From CAMWXW01 sp051650105 (lineage in GTDB: Bacteria; Desulfobacterota; Desulfovibrionia; Desulfovibrionales; Desulfovibrionaceae), in assembly GCA_051650105.1 (NCBI GenBank), contig JBOFIJ010000015.1, forward strand, positions 1-54,272: DNA of 54,272 bases, in the 5' to 3' direction. Position numbers and translations under genes: made by a program. The notes below the pieces were generated by a model. The model did no database searches, was not told the DNA's origin, and was given only the letters and a program-made list of their open reading frames with translations. The stretch's first letter is position 1; every line of letters starts with the position of its first letter. Positions 1-8,999 of the stretch are shown piece after piece.

Positions 1-22
1 TGACCAGAAAAGTAAAATCAAA

Positions 23-3000
23 ATGTCTCGAGTAAAAAAGGCGCACAAGCATCGAGAGGAATCGGCGCACGCTTTTCATGAAAGTTATAAAAAACATGCA
101 TTGCGTAAAGATGTCGAAAAAAATAGTAAAAAAGAAAAATGTTTTGGAGATACAGTAGGAAAAGTATCAGAAAATGAAGCTAAAAAAGCACATAATGATA
201 TACCAACTTTAGGTAAAGACAAAGCTGTGCCAAATACAATCGATCTTTCTAACACTCCTTATGTTGAAGAAGATAAAGAAATAAGAGATAGTTCTTCACG
301 AACAAAGACTCCTGCAAGAAAAGTTCTTAAAAAAGTTAAGGAAGAGAAAGAAGAATCTCCATCTTCTTTATTTGCAGAAGCAATTCCTATTAGAACTAAT
401 ACTGGTGTGACGAAAATGCCTGAGGAGATGGAGAAAGAGCAAGGTGCTTTGGTTCCGTTAAATACTACCATGGAAAGACAAAGTGAAGAGGATTTTGGTA
501 TACGTTCTAGGGAGAAGAGGATGTCGGAAACACCCCTAAAACCCCTACAGCAATTGGTTCAAGATATTTATACTGGAATTCAAATCGACCAAAATATTCA
601 AACGCTACATTCACATGTTTATGCTGAAATGCGACAGCAACAACATTTTCCTACTGGTACCCTTGTTGATGACATAAAGCTTTTATTAGCACAAGTAGAT
701 ACTCTGATCAAGAATAAAGGAGCAATGGATCTATCTAGCTGGAGTGATATCTCATGGAGAGAATATATTTCTGTAGAAGATTTTTATAATTTTGATGCAT
801 ATAATTCAAAATCACCCCTTTACAAACAAATCCACGACGACGTTATCCACAATAATAATATACATCCAGAAATCGACTTAACCACTATACCAGGATATGT
901 CGAACATGCCCATAATCCAGAGACCTTACGATCCCTGTATACATTATTAAACACTCTTCCAGAAACCTCTTATAATACGGACGAACTCAAAGCGAAGTTG
1001 GCTGCTGTAACAAAAAATGAACTCTTCACTTATTCTAATCAAGGAGCGCACATTCTGTTATCTGAGATAGAGAAGACTTATTTACAGAGTCCTGCAGGGG
1101 TAGAAATGCATTCGTACCGACTACCACCCCCTGATCCATATACTCAATATAGATTTAATCGAGGCAAGCATTGGATATCTGATGGAATATGTAAATTACT
1201 CACAACTGCGTTCGTAGAACATATGAATAGGTCTGGGAGTGTATACGGTGAACAGAAATTTAAAGCACTTTTATCCAATTTAGATACTGTTGCTCAAGAC
1301 CCTCTGTACGTAAGAGCTCTACACGCATTAAACATAGATTATCAGCACATACCAAAACCGATGAACAATGCAGCATTCTTTACTCATCTCGTCTACCACC
1401 AGGTATCGAAAGATACTCTTGTAGACAGAATATTCGATATCAAGGCACATTCTCTCAAGAATCAGGCATTTTCACTTGAATTAAATGACCTATCCCATGC
1501 TATGGGTTTATATAGAGAAATTGTTACAAACCCATATACTGGCAAAAAAATGGTAGTGATTCGTTTATTCGATCCAAATACTGGCTTATATTCTTTTGCG
1601 AGTGCAGAAGAACTTAAAGACCATCTCGATAGAGTGACTATGTTAGGTTACCAAAAAATATCAGATAATATGAGTTTAGGTTACCAAGATCCTGAAGTAT
1701 TACGTATGTATGGTACTCGTTATAAAGGTGTTAGTTATAAAGATTTTATAGATAACAAATTCCTCAATAATAACGCTTTCCAAATCCCTCTTGATCAAGA
1801 ACCAGATCGAGAATATACCTTGAGAGTATCTGAATACAAAACAAATGGTCGGTTTTCTTTAAAATTAAAAGATGCAGCGGACAGCTTAAGAGAAATGATT
1901 AATTACAGACTTAAATTAGTCCATGCTAAAAAGAATCCTGACATACAAAGGAACTTAAAAAATATAAGAACTATCTTAAATGAAATAAAGAGATTGAAAT
2001 TAATAATCGCTACTGAAGATGATTTACGAACATTACGTGATAAACTACGTGTAGAAACAGATAATCTTGATACAGAATATGAACAATCTTTAGGAAAATA
2101 TTTGGAAGAATTCTTAGAAGATATCGCTAGCGAAATTTCCGAACGAAACACTAATAATAGATTCAATGCCCTTTTTGCTCCCAATGCCAATGCTCCTGCC
2201 GTCAATGCTCCTGATTCTCCCGGCGAAGGGACAAGTACTGGAATACGTCCTTTCAGACCACAAACATCCAACTTTTCAGAAAAAGTAATACAAGAATTAT
2301 TACATAAAGTGCAAAACAATGTAGATGATGTTAAAAAAGAATTTGATAATTTATTAAAAGAAAGCTCATTAGAGCCGGAAGAAATCCTTTGTCCAGAGAT
2401 TGAAGATATTATTCATTCCTCACAAGCTATTCACGAAATAGAAGAATTGCTTAACAAAGACCATACAGAAGCAGTTAATATAAATACAGGACAGACTAAA
2501 AATATTGCTTTAAGCCCTCCTTTTAAACAAAAAGTATTGCAATATTTGAACACAATAAAGGGAGTTTCCTCGCAAATGGGAGGATATGCCCTAGAAGGAT
2601 ACTCGTATTACGCTGCTATTAAAATATTACTAAATTCAAGAGAGTATTTTGAGAGAGGGAAGTTATTTGATAAAATGACTAAAATCCAACAACTTCGCTA
2701 TGTTGGAGAGGGTGTAAATAATGTATTATTCCTTTCTTCGACCAGCTTAGCTGCATTAAATAGACTTGCTTCTGTTACAGTTCGAGCCTCAGAAACAATT
2801 GGTCGTGTAAGTGAAATATTTGGTCGTGCAGCAATGGGAGTCGGTGTAGGTCTTTCCGCCCTCAGAGTCCTTGAAGCAAGTAAAAATTTACAAGAACATC
2901 CAAATTATATGGCAAATGTTGAAGTAGGCTTTGCAGTAGCAGATCTTACATTAGATACCATAATGGCTATCGCTCCGGAGACGGCCATTGTCTTAATTCC

Positions 3001-6000
3001 AATAGAACTTATTCTTGGCGCTGTTGAGGAAGCAGTGCGTAGAGATGAAATTGCATACGAACATAAAGAGTATATTAAAACACTAAATAATGAACTAAAA
3101 AGACGTGCGGAAATACTAATGGGTGATAAAGTTACCTTCAAAGATAATCTTGCAATAATTCTAGGGGAGAGTGGTGACATTACAGAAGTGGCGATGCACG
3201 GTGATAAATTAGCTATCGGAGTGCACGAGTCCTCTGGAGTAGGGTATGAAGCAGCAGGTTATTTTAAAAATGCGATTCCATGTAACAGAGGCCACAGAAG
3301 ATATGGACACAACCCCAGGCCAGAGGATGGACATAAAACAATAATGTATCCCAGAAAATCTTGTGTGGCCACAAAGAATGTAGTACAGATACTTCACTGT
3401 AGGAATGCGGCACTATGGACAGAGATTAAAATCGCGAATGAACCTGCAATAAGTACAGTTAAAGAATATTCCTTGTCTCCAAATATAGAGTTCATTGTTC
3501 TTCCTATACAACATCAATATACTATTACAATGCAAGAAATTTCTACATATAAAGCAATATATAACCATCCGGATCTGTTATATAGCCCGCTTCAGCAGAC
3601 ATACAGCTATTGTTCAGGATTTAATCCTGTGGTCATGGCTGAAGACGGAGGAGAAGTTGTAAATATACCAGTCTCTGCAACTATGCGGTCAGCCAAGGGT
3701 CCCACTGTAAGGACAGAGTCCTTCACACGAGTAACTCCCTTTATTTTACAAGATGCTTCATTAAATGTGGTTGATGATATAAAATATGAAACTTATACAG
3801 AAAGAGTACGTGTTCATAAAGGTAACGATAATATTAGATCACACACCCACTTGCATCTCTATGAAAACATAGAACGTCAACGAGAGGTATCAAGAAGAAA
3901 GGTATATGAAAAAGAAGTAGGCCATGACTTTTCTATAAAAATGAAAATATCTCCCTCAGAATATCTATTACCTCAAACACACTTTATAGGTAATACTAAG
4001 TTTCCAACATACATTTATTTAAATAGAGGGCACTATATTGGATTACAAGATACTTCTGATGATAACCAGGGTTTTGTCATAGTTGGCTATGACAGCTCCA
4101 ACGGGGATAATATTATACCTCGGCTTGATATTAGAAACGATGGAAGAATAATAATACAAATATTGGATTCTCATGATGGAGGTGCAGGACATGGGACATA
4201 TGTTGATATAACCAGCATTCGCTCTTCAGTTGTATATATGAATACACGCGGGTTCTCTTATCAATATAATAGAACTCATAAGATATTAGAAATAATAAAC
4301 TTTGATGGATCTATTATAAATAAGAAAAATAAACCTGTTTTTGATACGTCGGATGACTCTGCTACCTTTATGCATTCTTTTATGTCAAGAGAAGTTAATT
4401 CTAAAAATTATGTATTCCAATTAGCGAATCTAGAAATAAATGGGAAAACACACAAGGAAGCTTTTTATTTCTCACATATTAATAGAAGAAATAAGCCGAC
4501 TGTTGTGTATCTCAATTGGCCAGAGGGCATGGAGCATGCTGATGATTATCGACTTGTTCATCTTGAAGATTATGTCGTTGGTCATGATGCATTTGATAGC
4601 GTAGATGTGGATAACTACGTATCTTACTTTTATAGTCCAACAGATAGAAGAATTATCCGACAAGTGCGAGATAATCTCATTGAGGAAAAGGATATTATAC
4701 TAAATGACGAAGAGCCTCAAGTAATATTATTGACAAACGGAGACAGAAGATTGCTTTTACATGGTCAAACTAAGGGCTTTAATGAGCACGGAGAACTACA
4801 AGAAGTTTACATGGATTATACACGGCTACAAGAAGAAGATAAGGCAAAATTAAATGAACTTATTCTTAAAAGTAGTGAGGACATTTCTTCTCATGAAAAT
4901 GGCCACATTATTATTGAGAATATTCCTCATTCTTACAAAGCAGATACTACAACAGAAGATAATATAACACCATCTACAGCATCTGTTCAATTCTTATTTA
5001 CTCTTAAATTTAATACAAAAACAGGTAAAGCATTACCTATACTGAAAAATGCTTTTGGGGTTCCCATCAAATTGCTCACACTATCAACTACGAAATCACA
5101 CGATGGTAATTTATATGCCTATTACTTTATTAAGAATAACGAAATGGAAGAAGGGAATATTCTTGCTGTCAAAGATGTAGAAATGGATCTTTTGGCTGAT
5201 CACAAATGGCTTGCTGATACAAACTTATTCCTACAGGGATACAGAATCTTTCAAGATAAAGCAATTAAAAATGCTTTTTCACATCAAGGAGAAATATTTT
5301 TTGAGACAAACGATGGAGCTATATTAAAAGGTAGCTTTGATGGCAAAAAAGATATTTCTTATTTAGTGAATTTAACAGAAGAGTATTTCACACATTATGG
5401 GCTGAACTTAAATAATGAAGAGGATATACGTCGAGCATTTTATCAGGCTTCCTTTGCCTATTCTAAGCCACAAAATACTTTTACTCAAATAAAGCACAGC
5501 AAAGAGAATACTCATGGCGAAATATGGTATGATCACACTGCACTGGAAGTTCTTCGTGTACATACTGAACTTCTCAATATAGTTCAGCACAAAGAGCATC
5601 AAGAGATAATGGAAGTAAACCATACCCCTAGTGATTTTACAGAACAGAAACTAACTACCCCTTTGAAATACCACACACTCATAGGGTATATAAAAAAGAA
5701 TGATAAAACAACCGTATGCATTTGGGAACCCTCTACTAAGACGTATATTACATTGCCAGAAACCCCTTCTAAGAACGGTAATAGTGAATGCAATATCTTT
5801 CCAGTACAGAGCGTAAGTATCTCTGGAGATTCTGCTATTATAACATTAGATGAACGGAGGCATCCTTTTGAAAAAGTGCTTCTTGCCCCTCCTGTATTTC
5901 CTGGAGTGAGTAAGATATTTTATCAAAACATACCAGAAAACAAAAATGCTAATAAAATATATACATACACATTTGAAGAACTTCTTTCTTTGGAAGAAAT

Positions 6001-7525
6001 TACTGTCGATAGACACCGATCTAATACAAGCAATCCTTACCTACGCTTTGATATCTCTTTAACTTCCTTTGCAGAAATTATCCCATACCGTTTGGTTAAT
6101 GATTCTAACTTATATTTACGTATCCCCAAATCACGACAAAAATATGCTCCACAAGAATACTTTACCCTTGTTATGAAAGACGTTATTACAGCAGATAATT
6201 CTCTTTCAGAATCTGCTCCTACTCAATCTTTAGCTCTTAAAATCAATGGAACCTATGAAATAATCACAACATCCGTCATGCAAGATTTATTGTCACGAGC
6301 AGTGGTGAATAGAAGAGTTTACTTTAGAAATCAAGAAGGAAAAGTGGAAAGACTATTTGACCTTAAAAATTCTCACTTAAGCAATCAACCTCTTGACACA
6401 AAATACCAAAGGATTCTAAAAAATATATATGAAACAAATAACCCATTATTTGATGAACAAAGAAGTTTTAATTCTACAATAGATATGCAACAGAATAGAC
6501 AAACATTAGACAATCTCGAGACAGAAAAAGATGTTTGTCAAGCTATTAGGGATGCTTTTGCACAGCAACATTCTTCTTCAGAAAATATTGTGCTTGACCT
6601 GTCTCATAGAACAGAATTACAAAATAGAATACTCACAATTGTTGGTGAGAAAAAAGGGAATCAGTTACTGTATAAGCAATCTACGCTAGCAAGAGTACGT
6701 CTTACAAAAGATAATTTCGAAAGTATTTTCGGTAATTCTACACGTTGTGATAATATTCTTTATGATCCAGCAATGTCTTTTGATTATGCCAAAAGACACA
6801 TGACTTCACATATGGAAAAGGAGGCAGTTGAACCAAACGAATTATTCCCTACATTTACTCCTTTTCAAAGTACGTATCGGGCTCCCATGTATGCTTCGAC
6901 GTCTCGTGTTTCTACGATTGCTAAATATGAATATTACCTGAAGCAAGAAGAAACAAAAGAACAAATGACGGACATCGAATGTCCTCCTGTTCTAAATATA
7001 ATGGCAGAAAATCTTACAAAATATAATACCATTGCTAAAAACCCAATAAAAAAGATTGAAAAGATTCATTCAAAAATTCCATTAGCTTCCTCTCGTAGCG
7101 CATTTGGACAAGGTTTTTCTCCTTTACTTGATAAACTAATGAAGTATTGCCCTACAACTCGCATCATTAACCTCCAAGCATTGTTCTATCAATTTCTTGG
7201 CAATAAACAAAAGAAAATTCTTCCTATAAGTCATATACTTGAAGGATTTGATATAATGTTAGATTCCAAAACATCTCCCCCAATAATATATATTATATAT
7301 CCTGATACACCCATTGTAACAAATACAAAACTTACTGCTTTATTAGAACGATATGTCAAAGAGTTGAAACGTCAAGGATATTCCATTATTGTTGACACAC
7401 ATAATACACTATTAGAAGGCAGCGATCCATTAAAACAACTTAGTGCTTCGCACAATAATATACATATTGTACGATCAATGGAAGAGGCTCTCGAAAAAGG
7501 GCTATTTGCAGAAGAGAAACAATAA
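23..7525 (+). CDS. Giant LifA/TcdB-like toxin with papain-like protease and pore-forming-like region
   Basis: A 2500-codon reading frame, the largest gene here. Residues 1-170 are Lys/Glu-rich and look disordered. Residues about 365-530 carry a papain-like pattern: Cys390 in a GICKLL context, His492 in LSHAMGLY and Asp517 in LFDPNTG, the order and spacing of YopT-type (C58) proteases found in LifA/Efa1-like and chlamydial large cytotoxins. Residues about 850-1030 hold hydrophobic helices, including a run ending near 1005, as in the TcdA/TcdB translocation/pore region. The following 1450 residues are beta-rich and resemble the long C-terminal part of LifA-like toxins (DUF3491 type), without obvious choline-binding repeats. 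I saw no glucosyltransferase DXD module and no clear C80 autoprotease. The frame is open to the left edge and no good ribosome site precedes the ATG, so the true start may be upstream. Family assignment is by motif reading only. Likely role: secreted or injected host-directed toxin. Confidence 0.7.
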   Translation: MSRVKKAHKHREESAHAFHESYKKHALRKDVEKNSKKEKCFGDTVGKVSENEAKKAHNDIPTLGKDKAVPNTIDLSNTPYVEEDKEIRDSSSRTKTPARKVLKKVKEEKEESPSSLFAEAIPIRTNTGVTKMPEEMEKEQGALVPLNTTMERQSEEDFGIRSREKRMSETPLKPLQQLVQDIYTGIQIDQNIQTLHSHVYAEMRQQQHFPTGTLVDDIKLLLAQVDTLIKNKGAMDLSSWSDISWREYISVEDFYNFDAYNSKSPLYKQIHDDVIHNNNIHPEIDLTTIPGYVEHAHNPETLRSLYTLLNTLPETSYNTDELKAKLAAVTKNELFTYSNQGAHILLSEIEKTYLQSPAGVEMHSYRLPPPDPYTQYRFNRGKHWISDGICKLLTTAFVEHMNRSGSVYGEQKFKALLSNLDTVAQDPLYVRALHALNIDYQHIPKPMNNAAFFTHLVYHQVSKDTLVDRIFDIKAHSLKNQAFSLELNDLSHAMGLYREIVTNPYTGKKMVVIRLFDPNTGLYSFASAEELKDHLDRVTMLGYQKISDNMSLGYQDPEVLRMYGTRYKGVSYKDFIDNKFLNNNAFQIPLDQEPDREYTLRVSEYKTNGRFSLKLKDAADSLREMINYRLKLVHAKKNPDIQRNLKNIRTILNEIKRLKLIIATEDDLRTLRDKLRVETDNLDTEYEQSLGKYLEEFLEDIASEISERNTNNRFNALFAPNANAPAVNAPDSPGEGTSTGIRPFRPQTSNFSEKVIQELLHKVQNNVDDVKKEFDNLLKESSLEPEEILCPEIEDIIHSSQAIHEIEELLNKDHTEAVNINTGQTKNIALSPPFKQKVLQYLNTIKGVSSQMGGYALEGYSYYAAIKILLNSREYFERGKLFDKMTKIQQLRYVGEGVNNVLFLSSTSLAALNRLASVTVRASETIGRVSEIFGRAAMGVGVGLSALRVLEASKNLQEHPNYMANVEVGFAVADLTLDTIMAIAPETAIVLIPIELILGAVEEAVRRDEIAYEHKEYIKTLNNELKRRAEILMGDKVTFKDNLAIILGESGDITEVAMHGDKLAIGVHESSGVGYEAAGYFKNAIPCNRGHRRYGHNPRPEDGHKTIMYPRKSCVATKNVVQILHCRNAALWTEIKIANEPAISTVKEYSLSPNIEFIVLPIQHQYTITMQEISTYKAIYNHPDLLYSPLQQTYSYCSGFNPVVMAEDGGEVVNIPVSATMRSAKGPTVRTESFTRVTPFILQDASLNVVDDIKYETYTERVRVHKGNDNIRSHTHLHLYENIERQREVSRRKVYEKEVGHDFSIKMKISPSEYLLPQTHFIGNTKFPTYIYLNRGHYIGLQDTSDDNQGFVIVGYDSSNGDNIIPRLDIRNDGRIIIQILDSHDGGAGHGTYVDITSIRSSVVYMNTRGFSYQYNRTHKILEIINFDGSIINKKNKPVFDTSDDSATFMHSFMSREVNSKNYVFQLANLEINGKTHKEAFYFSHINRRNKPTVVYLNWPEGMEHADDYRLVHLEDYVVGHDAFDSVDVDNYVSYFYSPTDRRIIRQVRDNLIEEKDIILNDEEPQVILLTNGDRRLLLHGQTKGFNEHGELQEVYMDYTRLQEEDKAKLNELILKSSEDISSHENGHIIIENIPHSYKADTTTEDNITPSTASVQFLFTLKFNTKTGKALPILKNAFGVPIKLLTLSTTKSHDGNLYAYYFIKNNEMEEGNILAVKDVEMDLLADHKWLADTNLFLQGYRIFQDKAIKNAFSHQGEIFFETNDGAILKGSFDGKKDISYLVNLTEEYFTHYGLNLNNEEDIRRAFYQASFAYSKPQNTFTQIKHSKENTHGEIWYDHTALEVLRVHTELLNIVQHKEHQEIMEVNHTPSDFTEQKLTTPLKYHTLIGYIKKNDKTTVCIWEPSTKTYITLPETPSKNGNSECNIFPVQSVSISGDSAIITLDERRHPFEKVLLAPPVFPGVSKIFYQNIPENKNANKIYTYTFEELLSLEEITVDRHRSNTSNPYLRFDISLTSFAEIIPYRLVNDSNLYLRIPKSRQKYAPQEYFTLVMKDVITADNSLSESAPTQSLALKINGTYEIITTSVMQDLLSRAVVNRRVYFRNQEGKVERLFDLKNSHLSNQPLDTKYQRILKNIYETNNPLFDEQRSFNSTIDMQQNRQTLDNLETEKDVCQAIRDAFAQQHSSSENIVLDLSHRTELQNRILTIVGEKKGNQLLYKQSTLARVRLTKDNFESIFGNSTRCDNILYDPAMSFDYAKRHMTSHMEKEAVEPNELFPTFTPFQSTYRAPMYASTSRVSTIAKYEYYLKQEETKEQMTDIECPPVLNIMAENLTKYNTIAKNPIKKIEKIHSKIPLASSRSAFGQGFSPLLDKLMKYCPTTRIINLQALFYQFLGNKQKKILPISHILEGFDIMLDSKTSPPIIYIIYPDTPIVTNTKLTALLERYVKELKRQGYSIIVDTHNTLLEGSDPLKQLSASHNNIHIVRSMEEALEKGLFAEEKQ

Positions 7526-7923
7526 TACTTTCTATGGAAAGAACGTTCTGCTTTAGAAAACTATCAATGAAAATCAAATAGCATGCTCTTATTAATTTGA
7601 CCAGCTATTCGATTCTCACTCCTTACCTATGTGCTATTCTCTACTTTTAATCAAAGTATTATAGCTTCTATTTATAGAGCAAAAATGTACATTCTAAAAC
7701 AAATTAGTATGTTTATATTTAGAAGAAATACAATTTACAGCCTTATTTTGGACGTATTTTTACTCCGTATGTCCAATAACATTTTATTATATATGACAGG
7801 AGCAATACTACTTTGCTATAAAAGACTATATAAAAATAATTGAAGAAAAATATCTTTTAACTCTATAAGATAGCGTTAAGGTCATTTTATATCAATGAGT
7901 ACGTAAAAGAATACAAGAGTTTG
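7526..7923. other. Gap after toxin gene, no convincing gene
   Basis: About 400 AT-rich bases. One 70-codon open frame at 7631-7843 has no ribosome site and a random-looking, Ile/Tyr/Leu-rich product. I see no convincing terminator for the toxin gene. This appears to be the beginning of a decayed stretch that continues to 8980. Confidence 0.5.
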
Positions 7924-8232
7924 ATGCAGTTCATAAAAAGCTATTTCTGTCGTTCGTGCCACAGTGGATATTGCATCATCAGGCGTACACACAGACAAAA
8001 AGCGGAAACTGAGTTCATGCGTGAAGTTTTAGGGCCAAGTATAAGTGCCCTTGATGATTTATTAAAAGAACAGGATCTCACAAAGGGGTATAAAACTACT
8101 ATTAATAAAAATAATATTGAACATTTAGCATCATTATTTAATCGGTATGAAAGACCTATAGAAAATAGGCTTTACAAAGCAATAAAAGAACTTGTACAAC
8201 ATAGAACAAATAAAAAGACTATCCCAATATAA
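7924..8232 (+). pseudogene. Possible remnant of a small conserved hypothetical protein
   Basis: An open frame of about 102 codons from ATG 7924 (TTG 7921 directly before it). The second half, from about 8017, looks protein-like: a helical stretch with an EVLGPSISALDDLLKEQ segment and a C-terminal RYE..IENRLYKAIKEL pattern. That tail resembles the RYE.xIERxLYRALxEL ending of a widespread family of hypothetical proteins whose normal N-terminus (an N-rich GPRT..GK motif) is absent here. The first 30 residues look unrelated and Cys/Arg-rich. No ribosome site is visible. It sits in decayed DNA next to a broken restriction gene, so I read it as a truncated relic, but a short live gene cannot be excluded. 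Confidence 0.3.
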
Positions 8233-8255
8233 GTTCGTTTGGCAAAAAGTATCTT

Positions 8256-8999
8256 TTACTTCTCCACCCTTATCTTAATTCCAATTGTGGCAGCATTAAT
8301 ATTAAAGCTTTCTATAAAACATTTCATAATACGTATGGTTGTGTATGCGAAAAAAGCATACCTGTACGTACAAGCTTTAACAGTAACTTCAATAGAAGTT
8401 ACTGTATTTTGTTCAAAATTATAGTCAAAGTGGGATATTTCAAGATTAGAAAAATGCTCTTTCAAAACAAGAGTAAATAAAGCGGAGTCTTTTTTATAAA
8501 GGAGTGTTAAAAAATAAAATAATATCAAAATAAATGATTTTCGTGAAATTTCCGCACCACCTAAAATAAGAGCAAGAGGCTTCTTCCTTGTATAAAAATC
8601 GTTCTCTACATCTTTAAGATAAATCACCTCTGAATTTTCTCTAGAGCAAGTAACATATTCTGTTGATGGATACTCCCAAATCTTTAAAATTTCTTCTGTA
8701 AGTACACGTGTACGTTCTTCAATAGCTTCTTTTGTCCATGTATTCTATTCATTTATCCATCTGTTAATCTTTAAATGAGAACTCTTAAAACCATCTTCCA
8801 TGTCTCGTTTTTCTATAAAAGACTTATTGCTATAATTTGTATTCTTTGTGGTACTTAACAATGTAAGATTACCAAGTGTATTCTGATATTCAGCATGGAT
8901 AGCACTATATTCACTCCATACACTCTTCTGCCATTCTTTGCTTAATTTGTGTGATATTAACACAATAGAAAATATATTTAATTGGCACAGGAAGAACAA
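8256..8999 (-). pseudogene. 3' remnant of GmrSD-type restriction gene (DUF1524), broken by a TAG
   Basis: Minus-strand codons from about 8985 down to 8256 read as one frame interrupted by a TAG at 8745-8747. Upstream of the stop is LSKEWQKSVW, then LGNLTLLSTTKNTNYSNKSF and KR, the hallmark of the HNH-like DUF1524 domain of GmrSD/DUF262 modification-dependent restriction enzymes. After the stop the same frame continues NTWTKEAIEERTRVLTEEIL..IW.YP, the usual end of DUF1524, then a KPLALILGG... segment like the extra C-terminal module of these enzymes. The N-terminal DUF262 ParB-like nuclease half and the EHIxP part of the HNH motif are missing, and the fragment abuts the end of nrdA. It is therefore truncated as well as stopped, and presumably inactive. 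Confidence 0.65.
8343..8405. repeat. Three consecutive palindromes
   Basis: Three inverted repeats lie back to back: GTATGC/GCATAC (8343-8348 and 8356-8361, 7-nt loop), the 10-bp palindrome TGTACGTACA (8363-8372), and an 11-bp perfect hairpin ACAGTAACTTC/GAAGTTACTGT (8380-8390 and 8395-8405, loop AATA). They fall inside the 3' part of the broken restriction gene. They could be a small palindromic element or transcript structure; no T-tract follows the last stem strongly enough to call a terminator. Confidence 0.5.

Noticed and set aside
7631..7843. 70-codon frame after the toxin gene
   Set aside because: No ribosome site; AT-biased random-looking product.
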